A stretch of DNA of 35,847 bases from Podochytrium sp. JEL0797 (lineage: Eukaryota > Chytridiomycota > Chytridiomycetes > Chytridiales > Chytriomycetaceae): positions 1 to 35,847 of the forward strand of contig JADGJG010000155.1 in NCBI GenBank assembly GCA_027596195.1. Reading direction: 5' to 3'. The position numbers were made by a program, and so were the translations under genes. Each line of letters opens with the position of its first letter. Positions within the stretch are counted from its first letter, which is position 1. Below the pieces are notes generated by a model. It did no database searches and was not told where the DNA came from. It saw only the letters and a list, made by a program, of their open reading frames with translations. Positions 22,100-32,929 of the stretch are shown piece by piece.

Positions 22100-25000
22100 T
22101 TATAATACCCCGTTCGAATACCACTGAAAGGCGTCATAGAGCCTTGTCATGATGGAGTTTATACTACTATCCACCAAACGATCTACAAAGTCCTTGACTT
22201 GCGTTTCAGTCATGCCTAGCGAGAACCGCTCCTTGAGTTTCATGCTCACAGGAAGCGCCGGGTTCGATCCAACACTAATGGGCTTGCCTCCTTGGCCTCC
22301 GTGGATCGCCTGCGCGCTTCCAACAGGAGAGCCGACGGGGTGGGGTGCTTGTGGATTCTCGGAGTGGAACAGGCCGCCAAAGAGACCGGTGGCGTGTTGC
22401 GGGTGGTTCGGGGCTGGCGGGGTTGCGACGCTTGGGGCTTGGCTGGGTTTGACTGAAGTTCCAGTGAAGCAAGGAAGAACAGAATCTGTCACAAGAAAGG
22501 AAGCTGAATACGCAAAAGGAAACACCCCGCGAAAAAAAACACACACGCACCTTTCTCCATAATCTCCACCAGCCCCACAATCAAATCCCATCGCTTCCGC
22601 ACGGCAATAAATGCATCTTTGCACAGCTTTCGGTACTGCGCAAACTTGAGACTTCTCGTTCCTCCCAGAATGTCGATAAACTCTTGCGGCAACTTGAACG
22701 GCGCGAGTTCGAAGCCCATGTTACCAGGAGAGTTGCTCAACATGAATCCAAAATCAATGTGGATCGTATGGCCCTCCTTGTCGACTAGAATGTTGCCGTT
22801 GTGTCGGTCCTTGATTTGCAACAGGTAGCAGATGATGGAATATCCGGCTAAACTTCTCATGAACGCATCTTGGGCTTTGAGGAAACGCTTGGAGGCAGGA
22901 GCACCGAATTCCTGTAAAAAAAAGCCAGGTTGGCCAAGCGTGCGGCGGAGAAAATGAAACAACAAACATACCCGAATAAAGTAGTCATACAGTGAGTACG
23001 CAACACCAGGCTGGTTGAGACTATGATTGTATCCTTCCTTCTTGATGGAATGGACAGAAATGGAGTTTTGAACCGTTTCAATGAGCCCTCCTTGGTGCGA
23101 AGTGACCAAAACTCGGTAACTGCAAGAAATGGAGACTCGGCGATAAGCGGCGACATTTCCAGATAAATAGAAATAACTTACTAGTGGACCCAGACAGGAA
23201 CGTTCTCCTCCTTCCAAATTCTTTGCATCTCCTTGATCAACTGCAGCGCCAGCACCTCTTGTCGCAAGTCCGACCCCGACTTGACGATCACAGACATCAT
23301 TTTCCACGTAGGGTTTTTGCCATAGGGTGATGCCGCTCTGATTCGAGCGCATTTGGCATCCCAAGACTCCTTGAAGACGGCGGCTACAAACAACCAGGCA
23401 AAAAAAGTTACAAACCATCGCGAAAGCAACAAAAAACACCCCCTTACCACTAGGATCATCCTTATCCTTCTTCACCGACTCCCTCTGCAACTTGGCTTCA
23501 ATCCCCTCCGGAACTGCCTCATCACCTCCCTCATTCGGCACCCCCGACGACGACGCCCCAACATTCACAGACCCATTGAACGAGTTCCCATCCGTCAACC
23601 CCAACACTCTTTCAGCCCCCCTCTGCTCCTCCAACGCCTCCAACCGCCTCTCCTCCAACACCGACATCTCCTGCACCAGCCGCGTGCGAATGGCCTCAAA
23701 GTCCACCTTCATGTGACTCGCCCCCGCACCACCACCGACATCCGACTTGCGTCCAGCAATTGGAGAGTTGGGTCCACTCGGAGACGACGTACCGCTCGGC
23801 ACCGTGGCCTGCTGTTGGTACAGCTGCGCCAACATCACAGCCGCCGTGCGCATTTTCTGCGTATACTCGTCCACGGCGGTAGACGCGGCAGTAAGGGCCA
23901 ATGAGGACGAAGAAGTGGATCGCGAGGCTCCGATGATTTGTTTGGGTGGTGTGTGAGGGGGGAGAGGAGGAGCCGCCGAAGGGGTTCCTTTTCCTTCAAC
24001 AGAGGAGGATGTAGCAGCGGCAGACTCAGAGGCGCGTGGGATGGGGGTTGATGGAGATGCAGTCTGTGGCGCCGAGGGAGTCGTGGGAGACATGTGGTTG
24101 CGACGATTCACAACCGTTTTGTAGTATTCGGCGTTCTCTTCCGAGTTCTCGCCGAGTTCTAGGGCGTTGAGGGACGAGAGGGATGGGGTTGTATCGCTGA
24201 GGGCGTCATCGACGGTGCATACGTTGGTGGCCAATTTGGATGGGACATGGGGTGTTTGGTGCAGGGATGGTGTGGACGATGACTCGGGCTCTTTAACGGC
24301 AGATTGGGTGTCTTCATCATCCACAATTTCGAGAATCAAAAGATAAGGGACCTGGCAATTTGAATCGTGAGGTCAGGAAAAAAATTGGTGATTTGTTTTC
24401 AAGATGAAAATCATACCCGGTCCGCAGAATTCAATGTCACACCGTCGTTGGGAGGAATACGCACAATCCAATGATGCTTCTTTTCGTGAACTCCTCCGTT
24501 ACACCAGAGCGGGATGCATACGTTTGCGGGCAAATTGTGGTTCAGCAACGACAACTCGGCAAACAAGGCACTCTGTCGCGCTGGCTTCGGAACACTGCGC
24601 AATCGGTCCGAAATATCCGACAGCGTCATAATAAACTGCAGCTGAGAATGGAAATAACGCATGCGCGGATCATTGATGTACGTGTAATCCGGCTTGTTGA
24701 CCATCATCCACTCGAGATCCGAAGGGCGACCCACAGCTTCGTCCCCGCCAACCCGCACCATGCTGCCACCCGCATTAGGCGCAAACCGCACTCTGTTGAA
24801 CGCCGTCCCCATACCCATTTCCTCGATTGTTGGAGCCGACATGGGGAATCCCAGAAACTTGTTGTCTCCACCGTCGACGACCGCGAGAGATCCGAGCCCA
24901 AAAGCCTCCCCCGAACCAGCTCCCACGCGGCCTCCAACAACCACTACACTCTCCTTCATGGGATCAAATGCATTGCCCACATGTCCAGTCGACGAGCTCA

Positions 25001-25995
25001 TGGAAGCACTCAACGACCCAGACTCCTCGTCCGAATCGTGATTCATCACATCTCCCGTCGGTCCCACATGCGCCAGTTGCGACGATTCGACTTTGTAGAA
25101 GCCCGTGCTGCTACCCTCGCTCTCGGGGCTGATGGTGCGGCCCGAGGCCGCCTCTGCAGGATTTTTCGACGTAGAGGGCTTCGATGAGGCCGCAGGTCTG
25201 ATTGTCGCAATGCTTTGAGAGGCGGGGCTCGAGGAACGCGGGTGGGACGGATCCTCGATGTTGGGCGATGCGCCGAGTGACGTGGCGGAAGGAGAGGCGC
25301 GTCCAAACAGGATGGCCTGGGTGCGCTGGTACAGGCGCTGCAGCACCTCCGGGGCGTGCGGATTCGTGGACGACAGGCGCGCGCCCTGGTTCAGATACGT
25401 CTGAAGGTGCCAGAGTGTCTGGAGAGAGGAGGATGAGCAATCACGTCACGAGTGCGGGCGGATGCATACCAGGATGGCCATGTGGTCCGAGTGCAGTGCC
25501 CGGTCGACCACAAAGCTCTCGATGTGCGAACCGCCGCGTGTCATGAGGATGTGGCTGCGGAAAGAAACAATTGATGAGCAAACCAATATGGGAGACAGGG
25601 CGCCACTTACAGGATCTGCGGCAGCCAGAACTCGCACTCGCTCTCGGGAAAGGCACGGAAGGCAGTGCAGATGTAGGCCTGAATGGCTTCGTTCGCGGGA
25701 TACAGATGCAGGTAGTGCAGGGCCAGGCGGGCGTCGAAGAAGTCGCTCTGTTGGTTTGCGGGGTCAGTCGAAACCCCGCATCCCTCCCCTCTCTCCCCGC
25801 ACGCATGCGCAGACCGGCTGGTTGCCGATCGCGCGATCGCAGGGTCCAAAGCCCCAGCTCGTAAGTGGGTTACGCTACCTCAAAAAGCCGCATCAGCCAC
25901 GATCCAATCTGCGGTGCGGATGTGATCCCCACAGCTGTCCCCTCCTGGTGGAGCCGCAGCTGTTGGGGTGGTGCTTTGGGTGTCTCTGTTTGCAT
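22100..25995 (-). CDS. PIK1: Phosphatidylinositol 4-kinase, PIK1/PI4K-beta type
   Basis: Nine exons in gene order (25995-25879, 25747-25611, 25554-25470, 25418-24417, 24351-23448, 23383-23182, 23119-22972, 22911-22551, 22485-22100) give 1113 residues, near yeast Pik1. The N-terminal lipid-kinase-unique helices are SWLMRLFESDFFDARLALHY and LYPANEAIQAYICTAFRAF. Long Ser/Pro linkers follow, with YINDPRMRYFHSQLQFIMTL between. The kinase domain is complete: DPSAAVFKESW, SVIVKSGSDLRQE with ATP lysine K783, KDRHNGNIL with D900, HIDFGFML with D918, and the C-terminal VDSSINSIMTRLYDAFQW. It makes PI4P at the Golgi and nucleus; in other organisms ARF1 and NCS-1/Frq1 activate it. A Pro/Gly-rich insert splits the end of the kinase domain before LKERFSLGM. 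Confidence 0.95.
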
Positions 25996-26033
25996 GTTTT
26001 TTCAATCCTGCTTCCAGAAGGAAAAAATCAATC

Positions 26034-28532
26034 ATGTCCTGTCAAGATCGCGCCGATGGCGAGCACGCGTGTGTATCTGTGAATACCTTTGCCTTGTGTT
26101 TCGGAGGCCGTGAGTCGCGTCCATTCGGTGTCGTGTGTGTGTCGTGCGTTTGAACACCTTTCTTAGAACTCGTTCTGCCTGACGAAGCTTGCCCCTTCCG
26201 ATCAATTTGCTGCCCGACAACGCGACGATGTGGCCTTGCAGACACATGTCCTGACTTTTTGGTCGCCGCAAGCCAACCAAGTGTTCAAACAAGTCGCGTT
26301 TCGCACTCCTCGAGCCCAACCACCCCGCCTTCTATCGAAAGAATAATAACATCAATCAGACCAGTATCTCCGAAAGTACTACTGTCTCAGGTATCACTCA
26401 ATCAACAACACCAAGCTGATTATCCAGCCCCAACACCCGCTGCCTCACCATCACCCGCTTCTCCTACCACCCTCCCAATCACGTACTCGCTAGTAAACGA
26501 TACACTCTTGCCCGATAATATTCCGATTTCAAACGATACACTCTCTCTTGCAAATACCACTGCCACTGCCAGCACAAGTTGCGCAAGTTCCTTCACACCA
26601 CTTTCATCCACTTCCACTGCCACAGTCAGATCCCAAACTGCATCCTCATCCACTAACAGCCTACAACCCGATCTCTTCCCTGCACCTCAAACTGCCGCTA
26701 CCACCGGAACCCCAACATCCACCCAAATCGCACTCCTCGGTACCCTCTTTGGCCTCCTCGCGCTCGCCACAATCGGATTCCTCGTCTACCGCCGTCGCCG
26801 CCACTTCAAAAGCTCACACACTGAAACGGGTGTCGACGCCGATGGCGGTGATGGTGGTGGCAGTGGAGTCATCCCTCTGGACCCTTCCTCACCCTCTGGC
26901 GACGCGTCTCCCGCCTTCTACAGAGACAGCACGGGGTCCTTAAAAGCAATGGACGCGTCACCCGTGTACCCTACACCCGACCCTATAGCGAAAACACCAG
27001 CACCCACAACGATGGCCGCATGGTTTGGATTTAGTACCGCCGCTGCTGAATCTCCCACCCGCGAAACATCCTCCCCACCGGCAGTCCCACCACCGCGTCT
27101 TCGCGGATTGAGACGGTTGACTGCATCGCCTTTGAAAGGCACCACCTCCGCCACTGCCGGAGGTCACAATACCGCGAACCCCGCACCGCATCCCAGCACC
27201 GCCGAATCTTCCTCCACATACAACCAAGACATTGACTCGACCGTTTCAGCGTCTGCGGAATGGAACATGATTGCCGCATATTATAGCATGACACAGGAGC
27301 AGCAACAGCAGCACCTGTTTGACTCTGAGGATACTGGTTCGCCTCCAAATATGCGCAAGCAACAAGCGGAGCACGCGCGACGGGTGGATGATTCGGGGAA
27401 ATACGCGGAAGGAAGTGTGTACGCGACTGAGCCGTTTGTCGGCAGTGGCAGGGAAGTTCCACGTGGTGGTGAAGGGCAGTTTGGGCTTGGGAGAGATGAT
27501 GAGGAGCAGGCCATTGAGATGGAAGATGTGGTGGATATATTGGACTATGAGTTTTTGAGCCAAGAGAATGGGATCGAACAAGGGTCAGTGATTGACTTGT
27601 CGCAACGGTCTCAGGCTGCGTCGATGGAGGAGATGGCGAGAGTTTCCGCCGCAATTTCGTTGGATCTCGAGTCAGAGGAGGCGGGCAGTGAGGTTGACGG
27701 TGAGGTGGGACTGTTGGACAAAGAATACCCAAGTCACTTGCATCAAGGCAAAGCAATTCGGATGAGCACCACGACTCCAACAAGCGCTCCGAGTCTCAGA
27801 AGCAGTATCGAGTCCACCGCATCGAATCTAAAATCCCTGCTGCCTGGTTGGATGACAGAACAAGACAAGGAAGAGCGAGAACAACACCGACTTTCCGAAC
27901 CAAAGAACGCGGAACAAGCGCCCAGTACGCAGCCCACGCTCTCTCTCGGACTTGCTCCCTTCTTGAAATCCCCCACCACAACCACCCCCAACGATATCCC
28001 CATGCAAATCAACACTTTGCGCACCTCCTCCTTCAAACCGAACCCCAACCCGTCAGACGCTTCCCCTCTCGCCTCCACCACGCGCAAAATGGCCGCATAC
28101 ACGCCGACTCAAGCTCCACCCGCGGTAGCCAAAGTCGTACAAGCGTTCCAAACAACCAAATCATGGAACCAGCCCACGCATGTTACAAGGGACATTTTCT
28201 ACAAAACGCGTGAAGACGAAGTCAACATGGCGATCGGCGACCTCCTGCATGTGGAGCAAGTGTATGGTGATGGATGGTGTGTGGCAGTGAACTTGAGTCA
28301 GGGCAAGAAGCGCGGGATGGTGCCGATGCAGTTTCTGCACGATGTCCAGGGCGGGATTGGGCCGTCGAAGCGGATTGTGCGTGTGGTGGACGAGGAGGCG
28401 GGTGGTGAGAACAATGGCAGTGTGGTGTGGGCAGCGAGTTTGGCCGAGAGGCGGAATAGTAACGCGAGTGATGCATCTGTTGTGTCGACTCGGCGGAAGG
28501 CGAATGCGCGTGTGGAATCTCTTCTTTCGTGA
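26034..28532 (+). CDS. Predicted membrane protein: Cys-rich (CBM19-like) head, one TM helix, C-terminal SH3
   Basis: Exons 26034-26109 and 26167-28532 give 813 residues. The head has eight Cys (3, 13, 22, 34, 40, 41, 47, 53) in HACVSVNTFALCFGGQ and CPFRSICCPTTRRCG, a spacing like fungal CBM19 chitin-binding modules and, more loosely, hevein. A Ser/Thr/Pro stretch (~60-210) suits O-glycosylation. One membrane helix follows (IALLGTLFGLLALATIGFLV, ~213-232), then basic YRRRRHFK as a cytoplasmic stop. A ~440-residue acidic/Ser-rich tail leads to an SH3 domain at ~678-752 (VVQAFQ, EDEVNMAIGDLLHVEQVYGD, GWCVAV, GMVPMQFLHDV). The layout suggests a cell-wall sensor linked to cortical signalling. No signal peptide precedes the first ATG (see findings), so the 5' end may be incomplete. 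The start is 38 bp from that of PIK1. Confidence 0.78.
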
Positions 28533-28860
28533 AAAACAATGCTTTGGAAAAATTGAGTGCCCGTGAAGAAAACAAGGATATCCCGTCATCACCCTCAAAC
28601 CGAGCTTGCATACTGGATATGCGGAGAAGTCCATAAAGACATTGTTCGTCGCCTTGGCATGGCCAAACCCTCAGGCGTGAGATTGCCATGATTGTTGCTC
28701 AAATCGATCAAAACAAGCTGGACTTGCCAAGAAGAGGCGTCCATGAAAACCGGATAGTGCGACTCGAAGTGTATCTTGACGAATCGGTAGCTCGTGCACA
28801 AGAGGCAGAAACGCGATAAAAAAAGACTGGTTTATTCTTTAGAAAACGAGCGATTTTCTT
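28533..28860. other. Intergenic stretch with weak ORFs on both strands
   Basis: A minus-strand frame (28595-28801) reads LVLIDLSNNHGNLTPEGL, slightly like a leucine-rich repeat. A plus-strand frame over the same bases reads MIVAQIDQNKLDLPRRGVHE. Neither has a convincing start, splice context or known domain. A decayed gene fragment is possible. The right end holds the DAD1 polyadenylation signal. Confidence 0.3.
28831..28836 (-). terminator. AATAAA polyadenylation signal of DAD1
   Basis: On the minus strand, AATAAA lies 24 nt after the DAD1 stop codon. Confidence 0.55.
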
Positions 28861-29397
28861 TCAACCCAAGAAGTTGACGACGAAGCCGTAAAAGACGAGC
28901 GAGCAGAAGACGAATTCGGCAAAGGCGCTGTGTTTGTTGTCAGAACAAGGCAAAAAAAGGCAGCGGGACCACGCACCCTTCCGGGGTCAGGGCATAGAAC
29001 TCGTTCTTTGGATTCAGCTGCATTCTGAGGTTGGCTGGATTGGGCAGAGAGAAGCGGGTCAGCAGAGCAACACAACCGCCAATAAACACTCACCCGCAAG
29101 CACAAAGGCGCCCACGGACGCAATGAAGCCCGACAGGAACGAGTTGTAGGGAAACGTGCCCACAAGCACGCAGTACACAAACTGCACCACGCCAGACACC
29201 ATCACACACGCGAGGTAAGCATCCACAAGACGAAGCAGCTGCGGCGTGTCTTTCTGGTACGAAGCAATAAGGCGTCCCACGAGGGCTGCCTGTTGAGGCC
29301 AGAAGCCCTGCGGGGTTGTGGTCTTGGTGCCGGGTGCTGCGAGAGGGGCGGCCGTAGGCGCGGCCTTCTTGACGGGCGACTTGGTTCGGGTACTCAT
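28861..29397 (-). CDS. OST2: Oligosaccharyltransferase subunit DAD1/OST2
   Basis: Exons in gene order 29397-29094, 29034-28977 and 28927-28861 give 142 residues. After a basic Ala/Pro/Thr-rich head come the family motifs: LLRLVDAYLACVMVSGVVQF, YCVLVGTFPYNSFLSGFIAS, GAFVLAANLRMQLNPKNEF, and after the last intron AFAEFVFCSLVFYGFVVNFL. Three hydrophobic helices are visible, as expected for this ER membrane subunit, which stabilises the enzyme that transfers glycans to Asn. The second intron is 49 nt. The upstream DNA that should hold its promoter contains a decayed copy of exon/intron sequence from the neighbouring unnamed gene. Confidence 0.94.
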
Positions 29398-29477
29398 GTT
29401 TTTTTCCAAGTGTTTTGCCCCGGCAAGTGAACGATCCATCAAGTCCCCTCTCCGCCCTTCTTGGACCCGTTTATATC

Positions 29478-29640
29478 GTTCAAGTTGCAAACAGGCTGAA
29501 TTCAGCCGGAGAGAAAATGAAACGCGTTTTCATCACTCCGACAAGCTTCGCCTCAAACCAGTTGCGAATCGGAATAAAGTTAATTATCTTGAGAGAATCA
29601 TGCTTTTTAGTTGCTCTTTGGCTGCTTTCTTCGCGCCATT
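29478..29640. repeat. Decayed partial duplicate of the neighbouring gene (copy A)
   Basis: Over roughly 160 bp this region aligns in the same orientation with 29920-30083. Shared blocks include CAAGTTGCAAACAGGCTGAA versus CAAGTTGCAAACTGGCTGAA, the AAACGCG block, the CGAATCGG/CGAAATCGG block, and GTTGCTCTTTG. Copy A has stops in every relevant frame. It lies between the stop of the unnamed gene and the start of DAD1. Confidence 0.6.
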
Positions 29641-29661
29641 CCAAAAACACGCGACTGTTCT

Positions 29662-30893
29662 CTATTCTGTTTTTCGTTGTCGCAGAATCTGTCCCAGCAA
29701 CGCGACGGTGTCACTGCGCATTACTGCCCGCCCATCCTCGCTTGCCTCCATTTCTTTCACATACATGGCATCCTGCCGCATGCGCAACAACTCCAATTTT
29801 TGATTAACAAACGATGTGATCGCTAAGTTTTCTTTGCGTGTTCTGAATCATAAAATTAGGATCAATTAATCCAAGCAGATGATCACCTCTCGGCTTTCCG
29901 TCGATCCGGTTTCATTTCTTCCAAGTTGCAAACTGGCTGAACTCAACCAAAAGGAAACGCGTCAAACGCGATTTCGTCGAGCCGAAAAACCTCACCTCAA
30001 GCATATTGTTCAACACGTTACGAAATCGGACAATGTTGACCATCTTGGCTGGAATCGTGCTTCCAAGTTGCTCTTTGTTGTTTTTCAGGAAAGTTTCCAA
30101 ACAGGCGTTTTCGATAACGAAAATCTATCCACCTTTCTTGGCCAATGAAACCTTATCTTCTTTTTTCTTCGGGTTGTTGCTTTGTTCCATTTTCGAGAGG
30201 CGTTCCAAGATTCTTTTGGGGAGGATGCCCGATTCTATTTCATTTGATGATTTTTGAAGATGATTCCTGTTCTTATTCAGCGACTCCAACAAACTCCCAT
30301 ATATATTGTTTTTCGCGTCGTCCTTTGTTTTTGTTTTGGGGGGTCAATCAAACAGGCGAGATTCTGAGCAGCATGGGTACCACATCATCAAGCATCGAAC
30401 ACGTCTCAAACTCGATGTTGAATCCAGATTCAATTTCTGGAATGGAGTTGCATTCTTCTTCCTTTTGGCTTGGGGGCATCATCGGAGGGTGCATCCGTTC
30501 GAACTCCTGCCCTTCCGACGTCGGCTCCTCCCAAACTTCATTCCCATAATTGTAGAGTTCGGATTCAGCTTCTTGAGGGGTTTGAGGGCGGGGAGGGGTG
30601 TCAAGTTTTTGACTTGCGAATATTTTTGACAGGTCGATTGTTTGTTGATCCGCTGCTGCGAGGTTGGACGATATTTCTCCCTCTGCTTCCTGTAATAGAG
30701 TATACGGATCAAATTCACTGGCAGGTGCATCGGCGATAGCCTCCTTTGAGCAGGTGGGTTCGGAGACGGGGATGCGTTCAGCCGGAAGGATCGGTTCGCA
30801 ATAATCCCCGCGCGGCGAGGAACCTTCGCACGAATGCGGGACCGATTCGTATTCGAACGAGTAGGAATCTTCCCTTTGGTGGACGTTTGACAT
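29662..30893 (-). CDS. Unrecognised multi-exon gene, acidic N-terminus and helical C-terminus
   Basis: Proposed exons in gene order: 30893-30354, 30283-30133, 30072-29996 and 29790-29662, giving 298 residues. The 180-codon first exon is acidic and Pro-rich (MSNVHQREDSYSFEYESVPH; ELYNYGNEVWEEPTSEGQEF). Downstream pieces read like a helical, charged protein: SLNKNRNHLQKSSNEIESGI, ILERLSKMEQSNNPKKKEDK, STIPAKMVNIVRFRNVLNNM, then LLRMRQDAMYVKEMEASEDG and ALLGQILRQRKTE before a stop. Phases agree and the third donor is a good GTGAGG. The first donor (GTTTGA) is weak, so the exon 1/2 junction is uncertain. I recognise no family. The start is 107 bp after the D-lactate dehydrogenase stop. Confidence 0.5.
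29920..30083. repeat. Direct repeat, copy B (inside the unnamed gene)
   Basis: This is the intact partner of the decayed copy at 29478-29640. It covers the third exon of the proposed gene and the start of the following intron. Offset between copies is about 440 bp. Confidence 0.6.
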
Positions 30894-31000
30894 CTTCCTC
30901 TTTTGCAAAAAGTTGAAAAAAACAACACAAAAAACAAGCAAAACATCTCTTTTTCTTCATTCTCTTATCCACACTTTCTCTTATCCACAATCCATATAAA

Positions 31001-32747
31001 CTACAATTTCGACTTCTTCTCCTTCTTCTCGAGCGTAAACACTTTTCCCGGGTTCAAAATGTTCAGCGGGTCCAAAGCCAACTTGATTTTGCGCATCACG
31101 TCCAGCGCACCCTCTCCGAGCTCCTCTTCGAGCAAATGCATCTTTCCCAACCCGATTCCATGCTCACCTGTACAAGTCCCCTGCATCTCCAACGCCAATC
31201 TCGCCATGTCATCCCTCACCTTTTTCGCTCTCCCCACCTCCTCCAAATCGTTGCTATCAACAACCATCAGGCAATGGAAATTTCCATCGCCGGCATGCGC
31301 CACAATCGGACTCACGAGCTTGGCGTCGGCAATCATCTTCTTGGTGGCCACGAGAATATCCACGAGTCTCGAGATTGGCACGGCAACGTCAGTTACAATT
31401 GTGGTAAACTTCTTGTCGCCTTGTTCGTGCTCGCGGAGGTTCTGGGCACTGAAAAACGCGCGCTTGCGGAGACTCCAGAGCCGCTCGGCCTCGACTTCGT
31501 TCGTGGCCACCGTCACGTTCACAGCCTTGTTGTGCGTGGCTTCCTTGAACACCTGAATCTGTTCTTGCACAGCGCGCTCGTTGGGGCCGGCGCATTCGGC
31601 AAGGATGGTGGTGAGTTGGGCAAACTTGAGACGCGGGTCCTGAATCTCGTTGTTGACGGCTTGGATGCACACGTCGTCAATGATTTCGAGGCGCAGAAAC
31701 GGGCAGCCGCTTTGCACGAGGTGTTGGACCGTATTGGCAGAGTCTGCGAGGGTTGGGAATTGGGCAATGATGACGGTTGAGTGGGTTGGGATCACACGGA
31801 GACGGAGGGTTGCTTGTGTCACAAGGCCGAGGGTTCCTTCGGAGCCGATGAAGAGACGCGTGAGGTCGTATCCTGCGCTAGATTTCACGGCGCGGTTGCG
31901 CGTTTTGACGATCGTGCCGTCGGCGAGGACAATTCGGAGAGAGAGCACATTGTCTTTCATGGTACCATAACTAGATATCATGCAACAAAGTTAGTGATTC
32001 CGTAGTTACAGAGGTTCGACGAGAATTTGTGATAGGGATGCAACAGGTTTTTCTTACCGGAACGCGAGAGTTCCCGAGCAGTTTGTTCCACACATTCCAC
32101 CAATGCAAGCAGCCGCTCCTGGAACAGACTAGAAGTGTGAGTTGAAACTTTTAAGGCATCCAATTTCATTCAAACCTGGATCGGGCGGGAAAAACAGGCC
32201 GCTTGGCTTCAGATGCTCTCTGAGCTCACCCCATCCAACACCGGGCTCCACGACGCAGTCTAAATCCTCTTCGTGGACAGCCACTACGGAATCCATGTCT
32301 GAAAAATCGAGTACGATTCCGTGATCGAGCGGCTGAATCGGAACTTAGTCAGCGAACCAAGAGGGAGAATAGGAAGAAGAACGGGTAGGAAAGGCCTCCC
32401 GGAATTGGTGATATCAGACGACGAATGCGCCGAAATGAAAAATTGATTGCAACGGAAGGGAGAAGGGAATCGAAACTTACGAGCGTGTGGCCTTCCAAAC
32501 TCGTACCGGCAGCAAACGGAATCACGGGGACCACATGTTTGTGAGCAAGCTTCATGACGAGCGAGACATTGGCTTCCGTTTTGACCGTGATCACAGCAGC
32601 AGGTTCCTGGTGTTTGTGATAGGAATTGTCCTTGGAGTGGCGGTCCAACGTTCTCTTATCCGTCTGAATCTCGATTCCCTTGCCATCTGGGTGAGAGGAG
32701 ATCGCGCCGCGGAGGTCGGCAAGGAACGCTTGTGTTTTTTTGGCCAT
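31001..32747 (-). CDS. DLD1: FAD-linked D-lactate dehydrogenase with C-terminal SKL
   Basis: Exons in gene order 32747-32481, 32332-32176, 32118-32058 and 31970-31001 give 484 residues. The FAD-binding PCMH domain has VVPVIPFAAGTSLEGHTL, DLDCVVEPGVGWGELREHL, CIGGMCGTNCSGTLAFRYGT, KSSAGYDLTRLFIGSEGTLG. The C-terminal half carries SPIVAHAGDGNFHCLMVVD, CTGEHGIGLGK and LDPLNILNPGKVF. The family oxidises D-lactate (or a similar D-2-hydroxy acid) to pyruvate; yeast and animal members are mitochondrial and pass electrons to cytochrome c. Here the N-terminus (MAKKTQAFLADLRG) is not a clear presequence, and the protein ends KEKKSKL, a textbook PTS1 peroxisomal signal with basic residues before it. No in-frame upstream ATG extends the start, but a spliced leader exon could exist. 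Confidence 0.93.
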
Positions 32748-32922
32748 TTTTTTTGTTGTCGTCGAGGGCCACCCCGCTCCAAAGCCACCCGAGAAAGCGC
32801 GTCATACACCCACCGGCGGGATCCGCCGACTTCTCCGATAAGTCGACGCGCGGACGAGCGCGATGACTGACATGCCGCTTTTTTAATCTTATCTTCAAGG
32901 AGCAATAAATGAAACTTTTACA

Positions 32923-32928
32923 TTTATT
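32923..32928 (-). terminator. AATAAA polyadenylation signal of the SH3 gene
   Basis: On the minus strand AATAAA starts 1 nt after the stop codon of the upstream SH3 gene. Confidence 0.45.
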
Positions 32929-32929
32929 C

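Noticed and set aside
25462..26082. Plus-strand ORF of about 200 codons opposite the 5' exons of the PI4-kinase
   Set aside because: It reads through antisense kinase exons and introns, is Arg/Pro/Ser-rich, and has no domain. The GTAAGT inside it is noted only as a possible donor for the membrane-protein gene.
29398..29900. Search for a tRNA or small RNA gene in the low-gene region near DAD1
   Set aside because: No A/B-box pair with a cloverleaf could be traced; the region is better explained by the decayed duplicate and the last exon of the orphan gene.
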